From: JAGOCV01 sp049445855 | GTDB taxonomy: Bacteria > Pseudomonadota > Gammaproteobacteria > Burkholderiales > Burkholderiaceae_C | Length of the DNA stretch: 64,000 nt | Assembly (NCBI RefSeq): GCF_049445855.1 | Contig: NZ_JBMSDV010000003.1 | Span: 62,001-126,000 of the forward strand | Direction: 5' to 3' | In this document: one piece after another, positions 1 to 8,460 of the stretch | Position numbering within the stretch: position 1 is the stretch's first letter | Layout: each line of letters opens with the position of its first letter | Translations under genes and position numbers: made by a program | Notes under the pieces: model-generated | Database searches by the model: none | Seen by the model: the letters and a program-made list of their open reading frames with translations, nothing else | What the model was told of the DNA's origin: nothing

Positions 1-2151
1 GCCTTCCTCGAAGGCCGGCTGACCGAAGCAGACCTCGCGCACTACCGGCAGGAAATCACCGCACCGCAATCGGGTGCGCGCGGCCTCTCCAGCTATCCGC
101 ACCCGTGGCTGATGCCGGACTTCTGGCAGTTCCCCACCGGCTCGATGGGCATCGGGCCGATCAGTTCGATCTACCACGCGCGCTTCATGCGTTACCTCTC
201 GCATCGCAACCTGCTGGACTGCGGCGGGCGCAAGGTGTGGGGCGTGTTCGGCGACGGCGAGATGGACGAGCCCGAGAGCATGAGCGCGCTCACGCTCGCG
301 TCGCGCGAGCGGTTGGACAACCTCGTGTGGGTGGTCAACTGCAACCTGCAGCGTCTGGACGGTCCTGTGCGCGGCAACGGCCGCATCGTCGACGAACTCG
401 AGCGCCTGTTCCGCGGCGCGGGCTGGAACGTGGTCAAGCTGCTCTGGGGCAGCGACTGGGACGGCCTGTTCGCGCGCGACACCACCGGCGCCCTGACCCG
501 GGCTTTCGCGCAGACGGTGGACGGCCAGATGCAGACCTTCGCCGCCAAGGACGGCCGCTTCAACCGCGACAACTTCTTCGGCCAGAACCCCGAGCTCGTG
601 CAGCTCGCGCAGGGCATGACCGACGAGCAGATCGATCGCCTCAAGCGCGGCGGACACGACCTGGTGAAAATCCACGCGGCCTATGCCGCCGCCGCTGCGC
701 ATCGCGGCCAGCCGACGGTGATCCTCGCGCACACCAAGAAGGGCTACGGCATGGGGCAGGCGGGGCAGGGCAGGATGACCACGCACAGCCAGAAGAAGCT
801 GGACGAATCGGCGCTGCTCGAATTCCGCAACCGCTTCAACCTGCCGCTGACCGATGCGCAGGCGACGGGCCTCGAGTTCTTCAAGCCTGCCCAGGACAGT
901 GCCGAGATGCGCTACCTGCACGAGCGCCGCCAGGCCCTCGGTGGCTACCTGCCGGCGCGCCACGACGATGCGGCGGCCGTGCCGGTGCCGCCCATCACCT
1001 CGTATGCGTCGTTCGCGATATCGGCCGGCGGCAAGGAGATGTCCACCACGATGGCCTTCGTGCGCCTGCTGGGCAACCTGCTGAAGGACGAGACGAACGG
1101 CCCGCAGGACATCGCGTTCCGCCGTCGCATCGTGCCCATCGTGGCCGACGAGGCGCGCACCTTCGGCATGGCCAACCTGTTCAAGCAGGTCGGCATCTAT
1201 TCGAGCGTGGGCCAGCGCTACGAGCCCGAAGACATCGGCTCGGTGCTGTCGTACCGCGAAGCGCTGGACGGGCAGATCCTGGAAGAAGGCATCAGCGAAG
1301 CCGGCGCCATCGCGAGCTGGACGGCGGCGGCGACGAGCTACAGCGTGCATGGCCTGCCGATGCTGCCGTTCTACATCTACTACTCGATGTTCGGCTTCCA
1401 GCGCGTGGGCGATGCGATCTGGGCCGCTGCCGATCAGCGGGCGCGCGGCTTCCTGCTGGGTGCGACTTCGGGCCGCACCACGCTCGGCGGCGAAGGATTG
1501 CAGCACCAGGACGGCAGCAGCCACCTGATTGCTGCGACCATCCCGAACTGCCGCGCATGGGACCCGGCGTTCGCGGGTGAGATGGCCGTCATCATCGACC
1601 ACGGCATGCGCGAGATGCTCGAGGAGCGCAAGGACGTCTTCCATTACGTGACGCTGATGAACGAGAACTATGCACAGCCCGACCTGCCCGAAGGCGCGGC
1701 TGCGGACGTGGTGCGCGGCGGCTATTTGCTGCGCCGTGGGCCGGCGCGCGGCAAGCGCGTGACGCTGATGGGCTCGGGCGCGATCCTCACCGAAGTCATG
1801 AAGGCGGCGGATCTGCTGATGCAGGAGGGCATCGCGGCGGACGTGTACAGCGTGACGAGCTGGAGCGAACTCGCGCGCGACGGAATGGCATGCGAGTCGT
1901 CGGGCGGCACATCGCATGTGGCGCGCATCCTGGCGCAGGGTGAGGGCCCGGTCGTTGCGGCCACCGACTACGTGCGCGCCGTGCCGGAGGGCATCCGCGC
2001 ATTCGTGCCTGCCGGGCGCGCCTACACCACGCTGGGCACCGACGGCTTCGGCCGCAGTGACACGCGCGCGGCCCTGCGTGGATTTTTCGGCGTGGATGCG
2101 GCGGCCATCGCGGCTGCGGCGCGCAGTTCGCTCGAACGGGCGCCAGGCTGA
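1..2151 (+). CDS. Pyruvate dehydrogenase E1-type (AceE family) 2-oxoacid dehydrogenase, 5'-truncated by window edge
   Basis: The frame is open from base 1, so the true start lies off the window; 716 residues are visible against 887 for E. coli AceE, so roughly 170 residues are missing. The visible part begins near the conserved SSYPHPWLMPDFWQFPTG block and contains the thiamine diphosphate/Mg motif GDGEMDEPES. The family is the homodimeric E1 that decarboxylates pyruvate and acylates the E2 lipoyl domain in the cytoplasm. The next gene is a creatininase-family enzyme, not aceF, so this copy is not followed by its E2. It may be a paralogue for another 2-oxoacid, as with MdeB (2-oxobutyrate dehydrogenase E1) of pseudomonads. 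The family is certain; the substrate is not. Confidence 0.9.
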   Translation, partial: AFLEGRLTEADLAHYRQEITAPQSGARGLSSYPHPWLMPDFWQFPTGSMGIGPISSIYHARFMRYLSHRNLLDCGGRKVWGVFGDGEMDEPESMSALTLASRERLDNLVWVVNCNLQRLDGPVRGNGRIVDELERLFRGAGWNVVKLLWGSDWDGLFARDTTGALTRAFAQTVDGQMQTFAAKDGRFNRDNFFGQNPELVQLAQGMTDEQIDRLKRGGHDLVKIHAAYAAAAAHRGQPTVILAHTKKGYGMGQAGQGRMTTHSQKKLDESALLEFRNRFNLPLTDAQATGLEFFKPAQDSAEMRYLHERRQALGGYLPARHDDAAAVPVPPITSYASFAISAGGKEMSTTMAFVRLLGNLLKDETNGPQDIAFRRRIVPIVADEARTFGMANLFKQVGIYSSVGQRYEPEDIGSVLSYREALDGQILEEGISEAGAIASWTAAATSYSVHGLPMLPFYIYYSMFGFQRVGDAIWAAADQRARGFLLGATSGRTTLGGEGLQHQDGSSHLIAATIPNCRAWDPAFAGEMAVIIDHGMREMLEERKDVFHYVTLMNENYAQPDLPEGAAADVVRGGYLLRRGPARGKRVTLMGSGAILTEVMKAADLLMQEGIAADVYSVTSWSELARDGMACESSGGTSHVARILAQGEGPVVAATDYVRAVPEGIRAFVPAGRAYTTLGTDGFGRSDTRAALRGFFGVDAAAIAAAARSSLERAPG

Positions 2152-2182
2152 AGGCTGGCTGCACCGCGCATGGCTGGCTAAG

Positions 2183-3043
2183 ATGGCGGCCATGACACAA
2201 GCTGCCGCACCGAAGTCCGCACCGAAACGCTTCTGGGCCGAACTCAACACGCGCGACTTCGCGCAGATCGACGCCAGCCACGCAGTGGCGGTGCTGCCCG
2301 TGGCGGCCACCGAGCAGCACGGCCCGCACCTGCCACTGGGCGTGGACACGGTGCTGGTGGACGGCATTGTCAACGCCACGCTGCCGTACCTGCCGGCCGA
2401 CGCCGCCATCCATTTCCTGCCTACGCAGGCCATCGGCCTGTCGCCGGAGCACACCTCCTTCGCCGGCACGCTGACGCTGAGCCCGCAGACCCTCATCAGC
2501 GTGTGGATCGAGATCGGCGCGTGCGTGGCGCGTGCGGGTGTGAAGAAGCTGGTGCTGTTCAATTCGCACGGCGGCCAGGTCAGCGTGATGGACATCGTCG
2601 CGCGCGAACTGCGCGTGAGGCATGGCCTCATGGTGTGGAGCACCAGCTGGTACACGCTGCCGCTGGGGGACGAGGTGAACGGCCTGTTCCCGCCGGGTGA
2701 GCACCGCTTCGGCGTGCATGCGGGTGACATCGAAACCTCGATGATGCTGGCGTTGCAGCCCGGTCGCGTCGACATGGCGCAGGCGCTGGACTTCGCGTCC
2801 ACTTCGCAACAACGCGCGAAGGACTACGCGATCCTCGGCAACGGGAAAAGCGCCAAGCTCGGCTGGGCGATGGAGGACTACAACGCGCAGGGCGCGGCCG
2901 GCAATGCAGCCGCTGCCACGGCGGAGAAAGGCCGTGCGCTGGTGGAGGCGGCCGCAAAGCAATTGGCCGCGATGCTCGTGGAAGTCTCGCGGCTTCCGAT
3001 GGGCGGGACTGCGCCGGTCCGGCGTGCCGGCGCGATCTACTGA
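2183..3043 (+). CDS. Creatininase-family amidohydrolase
   Basis: A protein of 286 residues, the usual length for the family, which hydrolyses cyclic or linear amides (creatinine, formamidopyrimidines) with two divalent metals. The metal-site signature EQHGPHLPLGVD is at about residue 42, FNSHGGQ sits mid-protein and HAGDIETSMMLAL follows, all typical of the fold. ATG 2183 is used; ATG 2192 is an equally possible start three codons later. It begins 31 nt after the E1 gene on the same strand, so the two may be co-transcribed. The substrate cannot be read from the sequence; the pairing with a 2-oxoacid dehydrogenase hints at degradation of an amide whose carbon skeleton ends as a 2-oxoacid, which is inference. 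Confidence 0.85.
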   Translation: MAAMTQAAAPKSAPKRFWAELNTRDFAQIDASHAVAVLPVAATEQHGPHLPLGVDTVLVDGIVNATLPYLPADAAIHFLPTQAIGLSPEHTSFAGTLTLSPQTLISVWIEIGACVARAGVKKLVLFNSHGGQVSVMDIVARELRVRHGLMVWSTSWYTLPLGDEVNGLFPPGEHRFGVHAGDIETSMMLALQPGRVDMAQALDFASTSQQRAKDYAILGNGKSAKLGWAMEDYNAQGAAGNAAAATAEKGRALVEAAAKQLAAMLVEVSRLPMGGTAPVRRAGAIY

Positions 3044-3108
3044 CCTGTCCTGTTGCATGCCGCGCGGCAGCGGCCTAAAGTGTCCGTCTGAACGACAAGG
3101 AGACGAGC

Positions 3109-3432
3109 ATGAAGGACGGCCTCTACAGCATCACGTTCACCACCACCGAAGGCACGCTGGGTGAAGGCGCCTGCCTGGTGCGCGACGGCACTTTCGTCGG
3201 CGCCGATTTCCTGCACAGCTACCACGGCACCATCGCATCGGACGGCAGCAGGCTCACGGTGGTGATGCATTGCCGCCGGCATGCGGCCGAGTTCGTGTCG
3301 CAGATGAACCTGCCGATGGAATTCGACCTGCACTGGAAGGGCGAGGAAACGACCAAGGGCTTCGTGGTCGAAACGCCGTTGCCGGGCGCCGGCGTGATCC
3401 TTCGTGCGACGCTCGACTACATCGAGCGTTAG
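3109..3432 (+). CDS. GrlR-like small regulatory-family protein
   Basis: A 107-residue protein with a clear ribosome binding site (AAGGAG about 9 nt before ATG 3109). The opening KDGLYSITF, a GEGACLVRDGTFVGADF block and alternating beta-strand pattern resemble the GrlR fold, known as an anti-activator in the enteropathogenic E. coli type III secretion island and widespread as a stand-alone small protein in proteobacteria. No secretion genes are present here, so a type III role is not supported. It follows the creatininase gene by 65 nt on the same strand. No signal peptide or membrane segment is seen. Family assignment is from pattern memory and is moderate. Confidence 0.6.
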   Translation: MKDGLYSITFTTTEGTLGEGACLVRDGTFVGADFLHSYHGTIASDGSRLTVVMHCRRHAAEFVSQMNLPMEFDLHWKGEETTKGFVVETPLPGAGVILRATLDYIER

Positions 3433-3444
3433 CCTGCCCCGGGC

Positions 3445-4353
3445 TCAGGCCTTGCGCAGGTGCTGCGCGACCACTTCGGCGATCCAGTCCATCACCACGC
3501 GCACGCGCACCGGCAGGTTGCGGCGGTTGGCGTAGAGCAGGTTGAGCGGCATCGGCCGTGCCCGGAACTTCGGCAGCACTTCCACCAGGCCGGCCTGCGC
3601 GAAGTGCTGGCGCATGGCCGTGACCGGCACCTGGATGATGCCCAGGCCCGCCAGACAGGCGGCGGCATATGCTTCGGCATTGTTGACCGTCACCGCGCCC
3701 TCCATGGCGATGCGACGATCAGCGTCGCCGTCCATGTATTCGAAGCCGGTGGAGCGTGTGCCCAGCGTTCCCGCGAAGTGGATGAGCCGATGCCTTGCGA
3801 GATCGGCCAGCTTGCGTGGCTTGCCATGGCGCTCGATGTACCCTGCGCTCACGTAGTTGATCATCTCCAGATGGCCCAGCGGCCGCGCGATGAGCCCGGT
3901 GTCACCCACGGCGCCGGTGCGCAGCACGCAGTCGTAGCCTTCACGCACCAGGTCGACGCGGCGCTCGGTGCTGCCCAGTTCCACTTCAAGCTGGGGATGC
4001 ACCTGCAACAACTCGGGCAAGCGGGGCAGGACGATCTGGCTCGCAATACCGGTGGACATGTCGATGCGCACACGGCCCGACAGCGATTGCGTGCCACGCT
4101 GCTGGAACATGCCCTGCAGCTCCTCCATGTCGGCCAGCATGTCCTTGCAACGCTCGTAGAACACCTGACCGTCCTGCGTGAGCTGCACGCGGCGCGTGGT
4201 GCGATGGAGCAGGCGCGTGCCCAGGTGTCCTTCGAGTTGTTGCACGGCCGTGGAAACACTCGCCTTTGGAAGGTTGAGGCTGGCGGCGGCCTGTGTGAAG
4301 CTGGAAAGTTCAGCCACGCGCGTGAAGGCCTGCATGCAGTCGAGCGGATTCAT
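3445..4353 (-). CDS. LysR-family transcriptional regulator
   Basis: A 302-residue regulator of normal LysR length. The N-terminal winged helix-turn-helix spans about residues 1-60 (MNPLDCMQAFTRVAELSSF, then ASVSTAVQQLEGHLGTRLLHRTTRRV), followed by a periplasmic-binding-like effector domain. It belongs to the subgroup that often controls a neighbouring oxidoreductase. It is divergent from the SDR gene at 4461, with a 107-nt AT-rich intergenic region containing an interrupted palindrome at 4398-4418 that fits the T-N11-A LysR box. It probably activates the SDR gene and represses itself. Confidence 0.9.
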   Translation of the reverse strand: MNPLDCMQAFTRVAELSSFTQAAASLNLPKASVSTAVQQLEGHLGTRLLHRTTRRVQLTQDGQVFYERCKDMLADMEELQGMFQQRGTQSLSGRVRIDMSTGIASQIVLPRLPELLQVHPQLEVELGSTERRVDLVREGYDCVLRTGAVGDTGLIARPLGHLEMINYVSAGYIERHGKPRKLADLARHRLIHFAGTLGTRSTGFEYMDGDADRRIAMEGAVTVNNAEAYAAACLAGLGIIQVPVTAMRQHFAQAGLVEVLPKFRARPMPLNLLYANRRNLPVRVRVVMDWIAEVVAQHLRKA

Positions 4354-4397
4354 TGTTCAAGAATAACGAACAAATTTATCAATTTCAAATGATTTAT

Positions 4398-4418
4398 CTA
4401 TTGAATTCGAGTCAATAG
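4398..4418. promoter_or_regulatory. Candidate LysR operator (T-N11-A palindrome)
   Basis: Perfect 7-bp inverted repeat CTATTGA / TCAATAG with a 7-nt spacer, in the AT-rich gap between the LysR gene and the divergent SDR gene. The core TGA-N7-TCA with flanking T and A matches the LysR-type T-N11-A rule. Binding is inferred from position and symmetry. Confidence 0.55.
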
Positions 4419-4460
4419 ACTTTCCTCCATTCCAATCAACAGGACCGAAAGGAACCCGAA

Positions 4461-5234
4461 ATGAACACCACCACGCAAGAAACCCGCATCGCCGTCGTCA
4501 CCGGTGGCAGCCGCGGTCTCGGCCGCAATGCGGCGCTGGCCATCGCGAACAAGGGCATCGACGTCATCCTCACCTACCGCAGCCGCAAGGACGAGGCAGA
4601 CACGGTCGTTGCGGAAATCGCGGCCCTGGGCCGTCGCGCCGTGGCGCTGCCGCTGGATGTGTCGCGCAGCGCAGGCTTCACGGACTTTGCCGTTCAGGTG
4701 AAGGGCATCCTGGCCAGCCAGTGGCAGCGCGAACACTTCGACTACCTGCTCAACAACGCCGGCACCGGCGTGCACGCGGGCATCGCCGAAACCACCGAGG
4801 CGCAGTTCGACGAGATGGTGAACATCCACTTGAAGGGCGTGTTCTTCCTCACGCAGAAGCTGCTGCCGCTCATCGCCGATGGCGGCCGCATCGTCAACGT
4901 GTCCTCCGGCCTCGCGCGCTTTGCGCTGCCGGGCTATGCCGCCTATGCGGCGATGAAGGGCGGCATCGAGGTGCTCACGCGCTACATGGCCAAGGAGCTC
5001 GGCGCACGCGGCATTGCCGTGAACGTGGTCGCCCCCGGCGCCATCGAGACCGACTTCGGCGGCGGCGCCGTGCGCGACAACGCACAGCTCAACGCCTTCG
5101 TCGCCTCGCAGACCGCGCTGGGCCGCGTCGGTGTGCCCGACGACATCGGCGGTGTCATCGCGTCGCTGTTCACACCCGATCTGCGCTGGGTGAATGCGCA
5201 GCGCATCGAGGCTTCGGGGGGGATGTTCCTCTGA
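4461..5234 (+). CDS. Short-chain dehydrogenase/reductase (SDR)
   Basis: A 257-residue classical SDR. The nucleotide-binding motif TGGSRGLG lies at about residues 14-21, LLNNAG at about 95-100, and the catalytic Ser (NVSSG) and YAAMK (Tyr and Lys) follow at about 150 and 165. It catalyses NAD(P)-dependent oxidation or reduction of an alcohol or carbonyl in the cytoplasm. The family is close to 3-oxoacyl-ACP reductases, but no fatty-acid genes are nearby. ATG 4461 has a GAAAGGAA-type ribosome site. It is the likely target of the divergent LysR regulator. The substrate is unknown. Confidence 0.88.
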   Translation: MNTTTQETRIAVVTGGSRGLGRNAALAIANKGIDVILTYRSRKDEADTVVAEIAALGRRAVALPLDVSRSAGFTDFAVQVKGILASQWQREHFDYLLNNAGTGVHAGIAETTEAQFDEMVNIHLKGVFFLTQKLLPLIADGGRIVNVSSGLARFALPGYAAYAAMKGGIEVLTRYMAKELGARGIAVNVVAPGAIETDFGGGAVRDNAQLNAFVASQTALGRVGVPDDIGGVIASLFTPDLRWVNAQRIEASGGMFL

Positions 5235-6221
5235 TCAGTCGCCGGGATTGATGCCCACCTCGGGCAGCAACTGCTTCCACTGGCCGAGGTCGGCCTGGAT
5301 GCGCGTCTTGAAGACATCGGGTGTGCTGGCGACCGGCTCCAGACCCTGGTCGCGCAGCGTCTGCACCACGTCGGCCTGGGTGAGGATTTCGCGGATGTCC
5401 GCCGCCACCTTCTGCACGACGGATGGCGGCGTGCCTGCGGGGGCGAGCACACCGAACCAGCCGGCCACCTCGGGCATGGCCACGCCCATTTCGGCGAACG
5501 TCGGCGCGTCGGGCACGACGGGCGAGCGCTTGGGCGACACGAGGCCGAGCGGGCGCAGACGACCGGCCTTGAGGAATGGAAGTGCAGTCCCGATCGACGC
5601 AAACGACGAGTCGAGCTGCCCGCCGAGCAGGTCGGTGGTGGACGGCAGTTCGCCCTTGTAGGGCACATGCGTGAGGTTGATGCCGAGCGCCTTGTTCATC
5701 TTCTCGCCGTAGATATGGAATGACGACCCATTGCCGAAAGAGCCGTAGCTCAGCGGCGGATTCGCGGTTTTCGCGGCGGCGGCGAAGTCGCGCAGCGTCT
5801 TGTGGGGCGAATCGGCCCGCACCAGGAACAGCACATCCACCGAAACGGTCTGGGTTACGGGGATGAGGTCTTTCTCGGTGTCGTAGGGCACTTTCTTGAA
5901 GAGCGCGGGCACCTGCACGAAGGACGTGAACGTGGACAGCAAGGTGTAGCCGTCGGCCGGTGACTTCGCCACGAAGTCAGTGCCGATGATGGACGTCGCC
6001 CCGGCCTTGTTGTCCACCACCACAGGCTGGTTCCATTTCTTCGCGAGGCGCTCTGCCAGCAGACGTGTCACGCGATCCGGGCTGCCGCCTGCGTTGCTCG
6101 GGACGATGAATTTCACCGGTTTGGCCGGCCACGGCGGCGTCTGCGCCAGTGCGGCGGCGCTGAAGCCGACGACCAGCAGGGAGGCGAGCGCGAGGCGGCG
6201 CAGGGGTTGTCGGGATGTCAT
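5235..6221 (-). CDS. Bug/TctC-family tripartite tricarboxylate transporter binding protein
   Basis: A 328-residue periplasmic solute-binding protein. The signal peptide is residues 1 to about 23 (MTSRQPLRRLALASLLVV, cleavage after ALA). Family landmarks are WPAKPVKFIVPSNAGGSPD, VVVDNKAGATSIIGTDFVAKSPADGYTLL and HVPYKGELPSTTDLLGG. ATG 6221 has an AAGGAG ribosome site and overlaps the stop of the upstream hydrolase gene by 4 nt, so it is the last gene of a four-gene operon (8408 to 5235). Bug proteins bind carboxylates or other small polar molecules; no TctA/TctB partners are near, as is usual in Burkholderiales. The ligand is probably the substrate of the neighbouring flavin monooxygenase, by inference. 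Confidence 0.9.
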   Translation of the reverse strand: MTSRQPLRRLALASLLVVGFSAAALAQTPPWPAKPVKFIVPSNAGGSPDRVTRLLAERLAKKWNQPVVVDNKAGATSIIGTDFVAKSPADGYTLLSTFTSFVQVPALFKKVPYDTEKDLIPVTQTVSVDVLFLVRADSPHKTLRDFAAAAKTANPPLSYGSFGNGSSFHIYGEKMNKALGINLTHVPYKGELPSTTDLLGGQLDSSFASIGTALPFLKAGRLRPLGLVSPKRSPVVPDAPTFAEMGVAMPEVAGWFGVLAPAGTPPSVVQKVAADIREILTQADVVQTLRDQGLEPVASTPDVFKTRIQADLGQWKQLLPEVGINPGD

Positions 6222-7039
6222 CTGGATGTCTCCTTGGGTGCTTGTGTTGAATGGGTTCCGGCGTCGATGAACCCCAGCACTTCCAGGATGAAAGTATCGG
6301 GGTGCTCGGCATGTGGCAGATGGCCGCAACGCGCGACGCGCACGAGTTGCGAATGCGGGGCGGCCTGTGCCAGTCGCAGCGCATGCTGCGCCGGCGGTGC
6401 GATGAGATCGTCGTCGCCGGCGACGACCAGCACGGGGCAGCGGACTTGTCCGATGAGTTGGACGCCGTCCGCCTGCACGAGCGCGTGCATCGCCTGCAGA
6501 TAGCCGCCCAGCGTGACCCCATGCTGGGCCTGGCGGATGCGTTCGCGCAGGGCTTCACCGGCGTTGTGTGCCACCAGCTTTGCAACGTCCTGGGCGAGCA
6601 TCGGCGCAATGCCGGTCTGCCGTGCGCGATCGCCACGGGCCCTGAGCATGGTTGAGCGTTCTTCTGCTGGCAGGTGTCCTGCACCTGCGGTGGGGCCGGA
6701 GAGCACGAGCCGGGTCACGCGGTCAGGATGGGCTGCCGCGAAGGCGAGCGCGATCAGACCGCCCCATGAACTTGCCACAAGGGCGCCCTGCCTGATGTGC
6801 AGGCTGTCCATCCACGCCAGCACCACGGCCGCATAGTCGGCGACCGTGGGGCTGTCATCGGGCAGCGGCGGGCTGTCCGCATAGCCGGGTGCATTCCATG
6901 CGATGGCGTGATGTGTCGCACCCAGCGCAACAAGCTGCGGCGCCCAGCCGGCTGCGGTCGAGCCAATGCCGTGCAGCATCAGCACCGGCGATGCGTGGGC
7001 CGCGCCGCGCGACAGGAAAGTGGGAGGGAGCGCGCTCAT
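6218..7039 (-). CDS. Alpha/beta-fold hydrolase
   Basis: A 273-residue hydrolase. The oxyanion-hole motif LHGIGSTAAGW is at about residues 22-32 and the nucleophile elbow A-S-S-W-G places the likely catalytic Ser at residue 91. The acid is probably in AGDDDLIAPP and the base in CGHLPHAEHPD near the C-terminus. It resembles ring-cleavage-product (C-C bond) hydrolases and esterases. It overlaps the LLM monooxygenase gene upstream and the Bug gene downstream by 4 nt each, so all are translationally coupled. It would hydrolyse the product made by the monooxygenase, for example an ester or beta-diketone; the exact substrate is unknown. Confidence 0.85.
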   Translation of the reverse strand: MSALPPTFLSRGAAHASPVLMLHGIGSTAAGWAPQLVALGATHHAIAWNAPGYADSPPLPDDSPTVADYAAVVLAWMDSLHIRQGALVASSWGGLIALAFAAAHPDRVTRLVLSGPTAGAGHLPAEERSTMLRARGDRARQTGIAPMLAQDVAKLVAHNAGEALRERIRQAQHGVTLGGYLQAMHALVQADGVQLIGQVRCPVLVVAGDDDLIAPPAQHALRLAQAAPHSQLVRVARCGHLPHAEHPDTFILEVLGFIDAGTHSTQAPKETSR

Positions 7040-8061
7040 GCGGGCGTGGCTTCTTCCTGCAGCGCAGGCATCACTTCCGCCGCGAAAAGCTCGATCGAGC
7101 GGGTGGACTCGGCCACGTTGAGGTCGCCGAAGGCAAAGCGCGACAGGAGGTAATTGACGCCCGCGCGCCCGATCTGTTCACCCAGCAGCTGGCGCACGGT
7201 GGATGCGCTGCCTGCGATCGCGAGCCCCATTTCCTGTGCCGTGCGGAACTCGGCGGGAAACGGTGCGAACTGCGGAGCGGTTCCGTGGCGGTGCCACAGG
7301 TACATGAAGCTTGCGTACCAACGCGCATAGGCGCGCGCGGCGATCGCCTCGGCCTTCGCATCGGTGTCGGCCACGACGATGTGGCGACTGGTGCCGATCA
7401 GCGGCAGGTCGGCTTCAGGCTTGCCGGCGGCTGCCCATTGCGTGCGGAACCGGTCGGTGATTTCGCGCACGCGACCGATCGGGCCGTTGACGACAGCGTT
7501 GACGTTGTTGGCCACGCACCAGTCCGCACCGTCTGCATTGCCCACGCCATACCAGATCGGCGGATGTGGCTGCTGCAGCGGGCGCAATTGCATCGGCACT
7601 TCGCGGAACTGGAAGAATTCGCCCTGGTGGTCGAGCACGTCTTGCGTGAGCGCCTTCATCATCACCGAATAGCTTTCGATGTACATCGCCTGTGACCTGG
7701 CCGGATCGACGCCGTAGTAGCCGACTTCGATGGGCGAGATGCCGCGACCCACGCCGACCTGCAACCGGCCGCGGCTCAGGTGGTCGAGCATGCAGATCTC
7801 TTCCGCCACGCGCAGCGGGTGATAGAGCGGCAACGTGTACACCAGCGGGCCGAATTTCAGCCGCTGTGTGCGCTGTGCCACGGATGAAAGGAAAACCGAG
7901 GGCGATGGCGACATGCCCAGCGGCGTCGCGTGATGCTCGGCCACGTGGTACGCATGGAAGTCGAGGCGGTCGTACAGCGCAACCAGTTCCAGACGGTCGG
8001 CGTAGTACTGGTGCAGCGGCACGTCGCGCCGGTCGAGGTGGTCGAAGATTCCGAATTTCAC
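7036..8061 (-). CDS. LLM-class (luciferase-like) flavin-dependent monooxygenase
   Basis: A 341-residue bacterial-luciferase-fold protein starting MKFGIFDHLDRRD. The motif EICMLDHLSRGRLQVGVGRGISPIE is a hallmark of the family, and AEHHATPLGMSPSPSVFLSSVA is the typical second-strand block. These enzymes use reduced FMN supplied by a separate reductase to insert one oxygen atom, for instance in Baeyer-Villiger or hydroxylation reactions. A flavin reductase gene at 9117-9611 lies on the other side of the TetR gene and shares an operator-like palindrome with this operon, so the two probably form a two-component monooxygenase. Confidence 0.9.
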   Translation of the reverse strand: MKFGIFDHLDRRDVPLHQYYADRLELVALYDRLDFHAYHVAEHHATPLGMSPSPSVFLSSVAQRTQRLKFGPLVYTLPLYHPLRVAEEICMLDHLSRGRLQVGVGRGISPIEVGYYGVDPARSQAMYIESYSVMMKALTQDVLDHQGEFFQFREVPMQLRPLQQPHPPIWYGVGNADGADWCVANNVNAVVNGPIGRVREITDRFRTQWAAAGKPEADLPLIGTSRHIVVADTDAKAEAIAARAYARWYASFMYLWHRHGTAPQFAPFPAEFRTAQEMGLAIAGSASTVRQLLGEQIGRAGVNYLLSRFAFGDLNVAESTRSIELFAAEVMPALQEEATPA

Positions 8062-8408
8062 GTCAGGGTCCTTGTTTCAAGAATGGCCGGCCCGGAGAGA
8101 TCGGGCGCAGTCCACATCACGTGTGCCTTCACGCGAAGGCCGTCGGCGCTCACCCAGCCGTGGGGCCGGGCTTGCGCGATCATCTGCTCGAAGGCGTGGA
8201 GCCAGGACGCATCACCAGGCGGTGCCTGCGTGCGCATCCATGCCAGTTCGATCCAAGCGCCGTCCTGCTCCAGTTGGGCAATCCCCCGCAGCAGAAAGGC
8301 GGCGTGATCGTGACGTGCAGCGGGCAATGCGAACTCGCAATGCAGCCGCCGGAAGTCTGAAGGTTCGGCGAGGCTAACCTGTCCATGGACATCAAGGTGC
8401 AGGATCAT
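8058..8408 (-). CDS. Hypothetical protein, first gene of LLM monooxygenase operon
   Basis: A 116-residue soluble protein with no family I recognise. It has no signal peptide or membrane segment and is rich in Ala, His and Trp. Its stop overlaps the start of the LLM monooxygenase gene by 4 nt, so it is a real operon member. ATG 8408 lies 8 nt from the palindromic operator at 8416-8435 and has no visible ribosome site, so the message may be leaderless or nearly so. A substrate-binding or small accessory role for the monooxygenase is possible but unsupported. Confidence 0.65.
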   Translation of the reverse strand: MILHLDVHGQVSLAEPSDFRRLHCEFALPAARHDHAAFLLRGIAQLEQDGAWIELAWMRTQAPPGDASWLHAFEQMIAQARPHGWVSADGLRVKAHVMWTAPDLSGPAILETRTLT

Positions 8409-8415
8409 GTTTTAT

Positions 8416-8435
8416 CATTCCGTTCGTTCGGTATG
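8416..8435. promoter_or_regulatory. Candidate TetR operator, divergent promoter region
   Basis: Interrupted palindrome CATTCCG, 6-nt spacer, CGGTATG (one mismatch between arms) located between the leftward LLM operon (start 8408) and the rightward TetR gene (start 8461). A second copy with the same 6-nt spacing occurs at 9656-9673 before the flavin reductase gene. The shared arm CGGTAT and identical geometry support a TetR binding site. Confidence 0.65.
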
Positions 8436-8460
8436 TTTTTGGTCAGTTTTCTCGGACACC

